Origin: SHZL01 sp035292625
GTDB taxonomy: Bacteria; Pseudomonadota; Gammaproteobacteria; Xanthomonadales; SZUA-36
DNA: 18,675 nt
Assembly (NCBI GenBank): GCA_035292625.1
Contig: DATDPS010000125.1
Coordinates: forward strand, 1 to 18,675
Reading direction: 5' to 3'
This document shows positions 8,506-15,602 of this stretch, in pieces. How positions within the stretch are numbered: position 1 is the stretch's first letter; each line of letters starts with the position of its first letter. A program made the position numbers and the translations under genes. The notes under the pieces were generated by a model that saw only the letters and a list, made by a program, of their open reading frames with translations, was not told where the DNA came from and ran no database searches.

Positions 8506-10878
8506 GTGAACAGCTGGTGGTTGCGCGCTGCAGTTAGCGGGGTGCTCGCACCCTCGACCCGCTCGCGCCTGATGCGCAGAGCGATCGTCTTGCTCCTGTT
8601 CGCCCTGCCAACCCCGGTACACGCCCTCAGCGGTGCGGCCGACGCCATGGTCGATATCGTCATCCAGGCGGTCGACCCCGGTCTCGCTCCCGCCAAACCC
8701 ATGATCGTGTGCATGGCGGATGGGGCCAGCCTCAATGATTGCGCCCAGAAACAGTTAAGTGCCTTTTCCGGCGAAGCCAAGCAGGAAGCCGCGAAGCAGC
8801 TTCCGTTCGATCCGCACGACAGCCGCATCCAGGAGATATTCGACATCTTCAACCTCGTGCAGAAGAACGACTGGCTCGGCGTGATCGACCGGGCCGGCAG
8901 CGTTGCCGCGAAAACGATGGTCTGTGCGCTCCTGCCGCCGGGCGTTAAAACGGTCGGCTGCCCCGTCACGGGCTACGTCATCGACCACCAGAAGCAGGTG
9001 CTGGGGGCAGGATATGCGGCCCTGGTCAAGCCAGACTGGCCGGGACTGGCGAAAATCCTGCTCTTGGCCTTCAGTCCGGACGTGGTCTGCACCCTGTTGC
9101 CCAGCGAGCAGTTCGGCTCCCTGGGCGCACTCAAGGACATCGGCTGCAGCCTCATCGGTGAACTCCTCACCGCGGCCAGCGATTTTGCCAAGAGTGTCGT
9201 GGCGTTGGGCGAGCAGGGCGCCGATGCCCTTGAAGAAGCGTTTCTTGGCGATGACAGCCACATGCCCTATGACAAGTATTTTGCCCTGTACTGGGAACCC
9301 TGGTATCACTACGGCACCTGGCTGTGTGTCAGCCAGAACTGCGCCGGACTCGGCGATCTCAATGCCTCCATCAAGGGCCCCTGCGTCGATTATTTCGATT
9401 CCCACGACCAGTACCGGAGTACGGCCAGGAAGACCTGCGGTAACTTTGTCGCGAAGTTCGACTCGCGGGTCAAGGAATTTGCCGCGCGCATGAAAGTCGA
9501 AGCCGAGATTCACGTCGATACGCTGTGGCCGGTCGCGCAGACCCTGGCCGTTTCGGACTACGTGAAAAACCAGTCACAGCCAAAGGTGTTTTTCCAGCTC
9601 AACTGCGAGACCCGGTTGATCAAGAAATTCCCTTTTGCTGAACCCAATGAATACGCCTGTGAGGTCATTAAGAGCTCTTTCAAAAAGAATCTACTTTTGA
9701 AGCCGCTGGCAGAACAAATCTACACCCTGTGCCTGGCGAACATGGACAAACAGTGGCCTTCGCCAACCGCCTGGAGCGCCGCCTGCGCACCGGCTGCGGA
9801 CAGGTTCCAGGTTCTGTTCCAGCAGGAAAAGGACTATCTCGGCAAGCGTCTCGGCGAACTGGTGCTGGGTGGCTGCCTGATACCCGGCGGAAACACCGGG
9901 ACGGACTCCATCCACTTGGAATGCACCAATTACCCAATCTACCAGGCCTGCCTGTCCATCCTCAGCCACGGCGCCGAGCAGCAGCACTGCGCACTCAACC
10001 GGGTCGCCGCGGACCAGAAAGTGATAAACACCCTGATGGCGCAGCTCGGCACCAGGCGCTGCCAGGTTTCCGGGTCGGAAATCGTCTGTCGCCGGCCATG
10101 GAAAGTCGCTAACTGCAAAGCCATGCTCGCCCAGGTGCTCGGTAGTTCGGCCCCATTGAGCCAGGTGCAGTGCAGGAGCGACAGCATGGCGGTGGCTGCT
10201 TTCATTATGGCGGCCAAGCAGGCCGAGGAGACCCTGTGGGTACTGAACGGAGGAAAGAAAGAGGAGCGCGAATCACCGGGTTCCCAAGGTGGAAGACTTG
10301 AAGCGCCGACGGCCATGGGCGGCAGGCTGTGCAAATTGACCTGGGACCCGCTGGCCATCGACTGCAGGTCAAAAGCGCCGTTCCAGGCGCACCCCGAAAT
10401 CACCCTGCCCGCCTGCCCGCCGGATCCCAATCAGGATGGCGCGGACACCCCCTGTCTCGTACCACGACTGTACAAAAGCGACTCTGATAGCCTGCCGGGA
10501 CAAGTGTTCGAGGGTCAGTTGGTGCTCCCAGGCGGGGCAGCGGCAAACCAAGGCATCAGGGAAACGGGCCGAGCCGCACCCAACGCGGCGGTAGCAAACA
10601 GGGGCGCTACGGAAATCGGCCGGATGGCACCACCCGCTGGTGTTTTTGAGCCGCCCTTCAGCGACGGCAAACGGGTTGATATCTGTTTGAACTGGGGTAG
10701 CGGTTGCGGCCAAGTCGCGGCGGATGCGTTTTGCCAGAAAGAGGGTTTTGCCAAGGCAGCGGAATTCACGGTTGCGGAAGACATTGGCGCCGAATCGCCG
10801 ACCCTGGTGATGGGCGACGGAAAATTGTGTTCAGAGGCATACTGCGACGGATTCGCGATGATCCGCTGTGCGCATTGA
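8506..10878 (+). CDS. Large secreted cysteine-rich protein of unknown function
   Basis: I do not recognise the bulk of this 790-residue protein. It carries a signal peptide: the hydrophobic stretch RRAIVLLLFALPTPVHA ends near residue 40 and AxA-like cleavage is plausible there. Two starts are possible: the GTG at 8506, three bases after the previous stop, and the ATG at 8572 (residue 23), which gives a more compact signal peptide but has no visible Shine-Dalgarno. The mature part has 32 cysteines, an even number, consistent with disulfides. Residues 122-234 contain a duplicated unit of about 55 residues (DWxG, then a VCxLLP motif, then GC). A Pro/Gly/Ala-rich linker with a 17-residue-period repeat (about 680-709) leads to a C-terminal six-cysteine domain (718-790), which recurs in the gene at 12039. 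No catalytic motif was seen. Confidence 0.8.
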   Translation: MNSWWLRAAVSGVLAPSTRSRLMRRAIVLLLFALPTPVHALSGAADAMVDIVIQAVDPGLAPAKPMIVCMADGASLNDCAQKQLSAFSGEAKQEAAKQLPFDPHDSRIQEIFDIFNLVQKNDWLGVIDRAGSVAAKTMVCALLPPGVKTVGCPVTGYVIDHQKQVLGAGYAALVKPDWPGLAKILLLAFSPDVVCTLLPSEQFGSLGALKDIGCSLIGELLTAASDFAKSVVALGEQGADALEEAFLGDDSHMPYDKYFALYWEPWYHYGTWLCVSQNCAGLGDLNASIKGPCVDYFDSHDQYRSTARKTCGNFVAKFDSRVKEFAARMKVEAEIHVDTLWPVAQTLAVSDYVKNQSQPKVFFQLNCETRLIKKFPFAEPNEYACEVIKSSFKKNLLLKPLAEQIYTLCLANMDKQWPSPTAWSAACAPAADRFQVLFQQEKDYLGKRLGELVLGGCLIPGGNTGTDSIHLECTNYPIYQACLSILSHGAEQQHCALNRVAADQKVINTLMAQLGTRRCQVSGSEIVCRRPWKVANCKAMLAQVLGSSAPLSQVQCRSDSMAVAAFIMAAKQAEETLWVLNGGKKEERESPGSQGGRLEAPTAMGGRLCKLTWDPLAIDCRSKAPFQAHPEITLPACPPDPNQDGADTPCLVPRLYKSDSDSLPGQVFEGQLVLPGGAAANQGIRETGRAAPNAAVANRGATEIGRMAPPAGVFEPPFSDGKRVDICLNWGSGCGQVAADAFCQKEGFAKAAEFTVAEDIGAESPTLVMGDGKLCSEAYCDGFAMIRCAH
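8869..9207 (+). repeat. Internal duplication of about 55 residues in the large cysteine-rich protein
   Basis: Copy 1 (8869-9033) and copy 2 (9034-9207) both start with DWxG. Both place a VC[A/T]LLP motif exactly 19 residues in, and both follow it with a GC pair and an amphipathic helix-like stretch. The distance between the two cysteines differs (12 against 19 residues). A weaker third copy may precede them, around the AKPMIVC motif near 8700. This is seen at protein level; the DNA copies have diverged, which points to an old duplication. Confidence 0.55.
10543..10632 (+). repeat. Degenerate in-frame tandem repeat in a linker
   Basis: Two 13-residue units, ANQGIRETGRAAP and ANRGATEIGRMAP, separated by NAAV, give a 17-residue period. 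They lie directly before the C-terminal six-cysteine domain and probably form a flexible linker. Eight of 13 positions are identical. Confidence 0.6.
10657..10875 (+). other. Six-cysteine domain, copy 1 (C-terminus of the large protein)
   Basis: Residues 718-790 of the large protein. Recurrent features are DGxRxDxCLxWG, AADxxC, GF, an [IV]GAESPT block, GxGxxC and ExxCDxFAxxxC. All six cysteines are shared with copy 2 in the gene at 12039. In a hand alignment about 34 of 71 positions are identical. No named family is assigned. Confidence 0.75.
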
Positions 10879-10909
10879 GGTAAACGTTGAAGGCTGATCG
10901 ACGCGAGAC

Positions 10910-10914
10910 AGGAG
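10910..10914 (+). promoter_or_regulatory. Ribosome binding site that decides between two start codons
   Basis: AGGAG is followed after one base by ATG at 10916 and after seven bases by ATG at 10922. Only the second has workable spacing, so the protein probably starts at 10922. Confidence 0.6.
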
Positions 10915-10921
10915 CATGAGC

Positions 10922-12010
10922 ATGAGCAGTGTTATACGCAGTTTGATGCTGGCCCTGCCGCTGGGCATGTTGACAGTACAGGTTCAGGCGCAGGTGACCT
11001 CCTCCCGGGTTATGTCGAAACCCGGTAATGTGATCGAAGCGGAATCCTTGCTCAGCCAGGCCAAGGTCAGCGCCGGCGAGCTCACCGTGCAGAACATGAG
11101 CGGGTTCGGCTCACAGTGGGGTCAGGGCAGCCAATTGTTCTGGCATGTGCCCGCTCCGGTTGACACGCTGATGAGGAGCGGGCCCAGCCTGACTCTTCCC
11201 CTCCAGGTTGCGGCAGATGGCAGCTACGACACCACGCTGTATTTTACGGCAGCGCCCGACTTTGGCAACGTTCGCGTATTCATTGCAGGCAAAGAAGCCG
11301 GTAACTATGTGGGCTATGCAACGGGCGTTAGCCTTCGACCATTCCCCCTCGGGCAGCAAATCCTCACCTCAGGCTCGAACCAATTGGTCCTGACTGTATT
11401 TGGAAAGGAACAGGCATCAACAAACTACCTGGTGGGAATTGACCGCATAGAAGTTGTGCCTGCGATAGCAGCGTCGCCGGCAACACAAGGCCGTGGCGCC
11501 AGCTCGTCAGCCAGCACCCGGTCCAGGGCCACACTGACACAATCAGTGGTAGCTTCTGCCACATTGCAAGACTCGGCAAGCGCACCCGGCGGAGGACCTG
11601 CCAGCGGCGGTGCCAAGTCACCAGGCCCGGATTGCAACTCGACCTGTTTGGGCAACGTGGCAACCGTCTACCGCAAGGATGATGGAGGCAACTGCCAGGC
11701 CTGGTTTCGCTTCGCCTGCACTCCTTACGACTGTGACGAGGCAGCCGGCTTGTGCCGGCAGTTATGCCAATCGGACATGGACTGTGCCCAGGGCAGTCAG
11801 TGCGACACATCGACGGGAATGTGTGCGATGGTTTCAGCCAGGTGCGCGGACGCATCCACTGTAAAAATGCCCAATGGCCAAACACAATCCTGTCTTCCCT
11901 ACAAATGTCTTGGCGGTTCCTGCCGCAACGTTTGCGTAAGCAACGGCGACTGCGGGTCCGGATACATGTGCAACTCGAGTGCGGGTGCTTGCGTAAAATC
12001 TTCCAATTGA
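10922..12010 (+). CDS. Secreted protein with carbohydrate-binding-like module and two cysteine-rich repeats
   Basis: A 362-residue protein. A signal peptide (about residues 1-24, ending VQVQAQ) is followed by a beta-sandwich-like module (38-180). Its features (IEAESLL, GSQLFWHV, LTLPLQVAADGSYDTTLYFT, APDFGNVRVFIAGKEAG and a terminal VGIDRIEVV) resemble the accessory module found at the C-terminus of some glycoside hydrolases and in surface proteins. A Ser/Ala/Gly/Pro linker (185-235) leads to two cysteine repeats (about 258-301 and 324-357), each ending in the pattern CxSxxDCxxGxxCxxxxxGxC. Such Dickkopf-like motifs are common in secreted proteins of predatory and surface-associated bacteria. 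The upstream ATG at 10916 is too close to AGGAG to be used. No catalytic residues were seen. It is the third gene of the exported cluster, 43 bases after the large cysteine-rich gene. Confidence 0.8.
   Translation: MSSVIRSLMLALPLGMLTVQVQAQVTSSRVMSKPGNVIEAESLLSQAKVSAGELTVQNMSGFGSQWGQGSQLFWHVPAPVDTLMRSGPSLTLPLQVAADGSYDTTLYFTAAPDFGNVRVFIAGKEAGNYVGYATGVSLRPFPLGQQILTSGSNQLVLTVFGKEQASTNYLVGIDRIEVVPAIAASPATQGRGASSSASTRSRATLTQSVVASATLQDSASAPGGGPASGGAKSPGPDCNSTCLGNVATVYRKDDGGNCQAWFRFACTPYDCDEAAGLCRQLCQSDMDCAQGSQCDTSTGMCAMVSARCADASTVKMPNGQTQSCLPYKCLGGSCRNVCVSNGDCGSGYMCNSSAGACVKSSN
11693..11992 (+). repeat. Two tandem cysteine-rich units in the C-terminus
   Basis: Unit 1 (11693-11824) and unit 2 (11891-11992) share the layout CxPYxC, GxC, CxS, DCxxGxxC, GxC. 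Their terminal parts read CQSDMDCAQGSQC and CVSNGDCGSGYMC. The spacing and glycine positions match, so this is a duplication within the gene. Confidence 0.65.
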
Positions 12011-12038
12011 TATGGCGAGTGAAGAGGTGAGCGGAAAA

Positions 12039-12668
12039 ATGACTACACGAGCGGATGCCACAACAAAGTTCTCACGCTTGCTTGCGGGCGCACTGTTCAG
12101 TGCATATTTCGCAACCGCTGGTGCGGTCGAAACCCAGATTCATTACCCGAGTGATGGTCAACATCGCATTGACCTCTGCCTGCATTGGGGCATGGAGTGC
12201 GCTGGGGAAGCCGCGGATGTGTACTGTAAGTCCCTGGGGTTTGACCGGGTGACTCGGTGGGAACCGGACCCGGATGTCGGCGCCGAATCGCCCACCGTCG
12301 TCATCGGCACCGGCCAGATCTGCGACGAAGCGCACTGCGACAGTTTTGCCAGTGTTACCTGTGTGCGCGAAGATGATTGGACCAAGTCGACGGGCAATGG
12401 CGGGTTGTTGGTCGTCCTGGTGCGGACAGACACAACCGAGTCACCGCTAGGAGCGCTGGCGATCGCGGTTCGCGAAACCGATGTGAGCCAGACGGTAGCC
12501 TGCGTGCTGGACAAGAACTGGTCTTGCCTGCTGCACGCAAACCCTGGCAAATACCGGTTGTATATCGAAAACTACAATAATGCGTCACAGCTGAGCCCTC
12601 ACCCGGGAGTTCCGGTGGAGGTGTATCCCGGACCGGACGGCACTTATTGGGAGTTCTCGACCAACTGA
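12039..12668 (+). CDS. Small secreted protein with the shared six-cysteine domain
   Basis: A 209-residue protein. I chose the ATG at 12039 because it gives a normal signal peptide (MTTRADATTKFSRLLAGALF, cleavage near AGA) and has GAGGT and GGA upstream; the in-frame ATG at 12012 has no ribosome binding site and only adds a polar stretch. After the signal comes the six-cysteine domain (12147-12362) that also ends the large protein encoded at 8506. The C-terminal half (about 12363-12668) is a possible small beta-sandwich: LLVVLVRTDTTESPLGALAI, a cysteine pair, then HANPGKYRLYIENYNN. It looks like a carboxypeptidase-regulatory-like or transthyretin-like fold, though this is a guess from strand pattern. 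It is the last gene of the exported cluster, 28 bases after its neighbour. Confidence 0.78.
   Translation: MTTRADATTKFSRLLAGALFSAYFATAGAVETQIHYPSDGQHRIDLCLHWGMECAGEAADVYCKSLGFDRVTRWEPDPDVGAESPTVVIGTGQICDEAHCDSFASVTCVREDDWTKSTGNGGLLVVLVRTDTTESPLGALAIAVRETDVSQTVACVLDKNWSCLLHANPGKYRLYIENYNNASQLSPHPGVPVEVYPGPDGTYWEFSTN
12147..12362 (+). other. Six-cysteine domain, copy 2
   Basis: Here the motif reads DGQHRIDLCLHWGMEC, AADVYC, VGAESPTVVIGTGQIC, EAHCDSFASVTC. Compared with copy 1 it has one extra residue after DG and otherwise the same cysteine spacing. The two copies lie in different genes about 1.3 kb apart. Confidence 0.75.
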
Positions 12669-12690
12669 AAAATGCGTCGAGTTCCCCGAC
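12668..12690 (-). terminator. Weak candidate terminator of the 2-oxoacid oxidoreductase operon
   Basis: On the minus strand a short stem GTCGG/TCGAC (12690-12676, one G-T pair) is followed by GCATTTTT, the T-run being 12672-12668. It lies 43 bases past the korB stop. The stem is short, so this is only suggestive. Confidence 0.3.
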
Positions 12691-12700
12691 TACCTCGGGA

Positions 12701-12726
12701 CGTCCGCCAGGTGCCGCGGACGGCAC
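12701..12726. terminator. Two mutually exclusive GC-rich hairpins between convergent genes
   Basis: CGTCCGC/GCGGACG (12701-12707 with 12716-12722, 7 base pairs) and GTGCCG/CGGCAC (12711-12716 with 12721-12726, 6 base pairs) use overlapping bases and cannot form together. There is no T-run on the plus strand. They sit in the 64-base gap between the convergent secreted cluster and the kor operon and could slow polymerase from either side. Confidence 0.3.
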
Positions 12727-12732
12727 AGGCAG

Positions 12733-13788
12733 TCAGCGCATGCTCCGCTGCAGTCTTTCCAACGCTTCGCGCCCCGGATTGAGCTCCTCGAAGGCAAACT
12801 CCTTAAGGGGTCTTTTGGCCGTGCCGGCAATGGCATGCATTTCGGGCCAGTGCTCATCGATAAATAGCAAACCGGTGGGGATTTCACCCCTGTCGCGGTG
12901 TTTTTCAATATAACGCAAGGCCGAGCTGCGCTTGGTGGGGTCGAAGTCTGCATCGGCTTTTTTCAACACGATGTGGGAGCCGTCGTGCAGCTGCACACTG
13001 ACCACTTCGCCTGCCGCGTACTGTGTGGTGATTTCGCTGGCCAGCGGCACATAGTCGGTGGCGGTGGCCTCATGCTTGTGCTCGCGAGTATAGGCGTAGC
13101 TTTTGGTGGAGCCGACGTGGTCGTTGAAGGTGACGCAGGGCGAAATGACATCCAACAAAGCGCAACCGGGATGGGCGATGCCGGCCTTGATCAGGGCGAC
13201 CAGTTGATCGCGGTCACCGGAAAAACTGCGACCGACAAAGCTGGCGCCCATGGCAATCGCCGTGGCCACCGGGTTGATGCTTTGCATCTGGTTGGCCGCG
13301 CCCTTCCTGGCCGTGCTGCCGGGATCGGCGGAAGCGGAGAATTGCCCCTTGGTCAGGCCATAGACACCGTTGTTCTCGATCAGGTAGAGCATGTTGAGGT
13401 TGCGGCGGATGGCGTGGCCGAACTGGCCGAAGCCGATCGACAGGGAGTCGCCGTCGCCGGAAACCCCGATGCAGATCAGGTCGCGGTTGCCTGCGTGGGC
13501 GCCGGTGGCTACCGAGGGCATGCGGCCATGGACCGAGTTGAAGCCGTGCGCACCGCTGACGAAATACGCCGGTGTTTTCGACGAACAGCCGATGCCGGAC
13601 AGCTTGACCAGCTTTTCCGGGGCAATGGCCAGCTCCCACAAGGCCTGCACCAGCGCCGCGGTGATGGAATCGTGCCCGCAACCGGCGCACAGGGTGGACA
13701 GGCTGCCTTCGTAATCCCGCTGCAACAGGCCCAGTGCATTGCGCTTCTGGCCGGGCAGGTTGATTTTCGGCTTGGCGATGTACGTCAT
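12733..13788 (-). CDS. korB: 2-oxoacid (probably 2-oxoglutarate):ferredoxin oxidoreductase, beta subunit
   Basis: The TPP- and Fe-S-binding subunit of a 2-oxoacid:ferredoxin oxidoreductase, 351 residues. Seen: CAGCGHD (Cys34, Cys37), GIGCSSK (Cys68) and SPCVTFND (Cys218), the four positions expected to hold one [4Fe-4S] cluster, and the TPP motif GDGDSLSIGFGQF through IENNGVYGLTKGQ (111-149). The enzyme catalyses reversible oxidative decarboxylation of a 2-oxoacid with CoA, reducing ferredoxin. The ATG at 13788 overlaps the korA stop by four bases, indicating coupled translation. Substrate choice (2-oxoglutarate or another 2-oxoacid) cannot be proved from sequence reading alone; 2-oxoglutarate is favoured by the overall resemblance to two-subunit KorAB. 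Confidence 0.9.
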   Translation of the reverse strand: MTYIAKPKINLPGQKRNALGLLQRDYEGSLSTLCAGCGHDSITAALVQALWELAIAPEKLVKLSGIGCSSKTPAYFVSGAHGFNSVHGRMPSVATGAHAGNRDLICIGVSGDGDSLSIGFGQFGHAIRRNLNMLYLIENNGVYGLTKGQFSASADPGSTARKGAANQMQSINPVATAIAMGASFVGRSFSGDRDQLVALIKAGIAHPGCALLDVISPCVTFNDHVGSTKSYAYTREHKHEATATDYVPLASEITTQYAAGEVVSVQLHDGSHIVLKKADADFDPTKRSSALRYIEKHRDRGEIPTGLLFIDEHWPEMHAIAGTAKRPLKEFAFEELNPGREALERLQRSMR

Positions 13789-15602
13789 GCAGCGACCTCG
13801 GATGCCAAATGTTGGCTGATGCCGTCCACGACGCAGGCGGCGGGAATCGGCAGGCCGTTGAAATGCAGGATGGAGACCAGCTTGTCGGCCACGTTATTGG
13901 TTTCCAGCTTGAGCAGGGATTTCATCTGCCCATCGCGGTTCTGCTCCACCACGAATACCGTGTCGTGCTGGTGCAGGAAGTCGAGCACTTCCGCGCCGAA
14001 TGGAAAACCCCGCAAACGCAGGTAATTGGTGGGGATGCCCTGCGCCATCAGTTTGTCCCGCGCCTCGACGACCGCCCCATCAGAGCTGCCATAGGCCACA
14101 ATACCCAGCCTGGTGGGCTTTTTTGCACGGCTGATGACAGCCGGCGGAACCAACTTTTTCGCCGTATCCCACTTGACCAGCAAACGCTCCATGACCTCCT
14201 GGTATTCCACCGCGTCTTCGGTGTAAACGCCCTTGCTGTTGTGGCCGGAGCCGCGCACAAAATAAGCGCCCCTGGGGTCTTCACCCGGCAGGGTGCGGTA
14301 GGTGATGCCATCACCATCCGTATCGGTATAGCGCACAAACTTTTCCATCTTGTCCAGGTCGGCCGGGCCCAGCACCTTGCCGCGATCCGGCCGGTAACTG
14401 TTGTCCCAGCTGAGCTCCGGCACCCTCCAGTCATTCATGCCGATATCAAGATCGGACAGCAGGAATACCGGGGTTTGCAGGCGCTCGGCCAGGTCGAAGG
14501 CCTTGACCGACAAGTCGAAACACTCCGCCGGATTGGCCGGGAACAGCATGGGGTGGCGCGTGTCGCCGTGCGAGGCATAGGCGCACAACATCACGTCGCA
14601 CTGTTGTGTGCGGGTTGGCATGCCGGTGGACGGGCCGACCCGCTGGATATCGACAAATACCGAGGGAATCTCGGCGTAGTAGGCAAAACCGATGAATTCA
14701 CTCATCAGCGAGATGCCCGGTCCGGAGGTGGGTGTAAAGGCGCGCGCGCCGACCCAGTTGGCGCCCAGTACGATTCCGGCGGCGGCCAGTTCATCTTCGG
14801 CCTGCACGATACAATACCGCTTCTCACCCGTTTCCGGGTCGTGGCGGAACACCTCGCAATAATGGGTGAATGCATCCATGACCGATGTGGACGGGGTGAT
14901 CGGGTACCAGGCCCCCACGGTCGCACCGGCATAAACGCAACCGAGTCCAATCGCCGCATTGCCGTCGATCAGGATCTGGCCCGCATTGCCGTTCATGGCT
15001 TCGGCACGCACCGGCAGCGGGCAGGTGAAATTCTCCCTGGCGTAGTCGTAGCCCAGCATGATGGCTTGCAGGTTGCCTTCCACCAGCTTGGGCTTGGCGG
15101 CGAAACTTTCTTCCAGCAGGGTGCGTACGATGTCGAGATCGATGTCCAGCAAGGCCGCCACCGCGCCGACGTAAGCGACATTCTTCATCAGGATGCGCAG
15201 GCGCGCCACGCTGAAATGCTCGTTGCACAATTTCGACAGAGGCACGCCGAGGACGGTGATGTCATCCCGCTTCAGGTCGCGCTCGCGCGGCCAGGTCGAG
15301 TCGTACACCAGGAAACCGCCAGGGCTGACTTCAGCCAGGTCCTTCTTGTAGGTCTGGGCGTTCATCGCCACCATGATGTCGACGCGGCCGGCGCGCGACA
15401 TGTAGCCGTCGCGGTTGGCGCGGATTTCATACCAGGTGGGCAGCCCCTGGATATTGGACGGAAACATGTTCTTGCCGGCGACCGGGATGCCCATGCGGAA
15501 AAGGGCTTTCATCAGCATGCCGTTGGCGCTGGCTGAGCCTGTTCCATTCACCGTGGCGATTTTCAGAACAAAGTCGTTTACCCGGCTTTGCGTTGCTGAC
15601 AT
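13785..15602 (-). CDS. korA: 2-oxoacid (probably 2-oxoglutarate):ferredoxin oxidoreductase, fused gamma-alpha subunit
   Basis: A 605-residue fusion of the gamma domain (about 10-200: GTGSASANGMLMKALFRMGI, MFPSNIQGLPTWYEIR) with the alpha domain (about 205-600). The alpha domain begins at NGNAGQILIDGNAAIGLG and carries the YPITPST motif (233-239) expected near the 2-oxoacid and CoA site, then AEDELAAAGIVLGANWVGAR and TPTSGPGISLMSEF. The gamma-alpha fusion is common in two-subunit OFOR enzymes. The ATG at 15602 lies 25 bases inside the preceding gene and has GGTGAG upstream; the protein core begins about ten residues in, so a much later start is unlikely. It pairs with KorB, whose gene overlaps it. 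Confidence 0.92.
   Translation of the reverse strand: MSATQSRVNDFVLKIATVNGTGSASANGMLMKALFRMGIPVAGKNMFPSNIQGLPTWYEIRANRDGYMSRAGRVDIMVAMNAQTYKKDLAEVSPGGFLVYDSTWPRERDLKRDDITVLGVPLSKLCNEHFSVARLRILMKNVAYVGAVAALLDIDLDIVRTLLEESFAAKPKLVEGNLQAIMLGYDYARENFTCPLPVRAEAMNGNAGQILIDGNAAIGLGCVYAGATVGAWYPITPSTSVMDAFTHYCEVFRHDPETGEKRYCIVQAEDELAAAGIVLGANWVGARAFTPTSGPGISLMSEFIGFAYYAEIPSVFVDIQRVGPSTGMPTRTQQCDVMLCAYASHGDTRHPMLFPANPAECFDLSVKAFDLAERLQTPVFLLSDLDIGMNDWRVPELSWDNSYRPDRGKVLGPADLDKMEKFVRYTDTDGDGITYRTLPGEDPRGAYFVRGSGHNSKGVYTEDAVEYQEVMERLLVKWDTAKKLVPPAVISRAKKPTRLGIVAYGSSDGAVVEARDKLMAQGIPTNYLRLRGFPFGAEVLDFLHQHDTVFVVEQNRDGQMKSLLKLETNNVADKLVSILHFNGLPIPAACVVDGISQHLASEVAA

Noticed and set aside
10916..10921. ATG at 10916 as the start of the third secreted gene
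   Set aside because: Only one base separates it from AGGAG. The ATG two codons later has normal spacing.
13809..15536. Long open frame (575 codons) on the + strand opposite korA
   Set aside because: It is a shadow frame of a well-supported gene, rich in His, Gln, Gly and Val as expected from reverse-complement codon bias.
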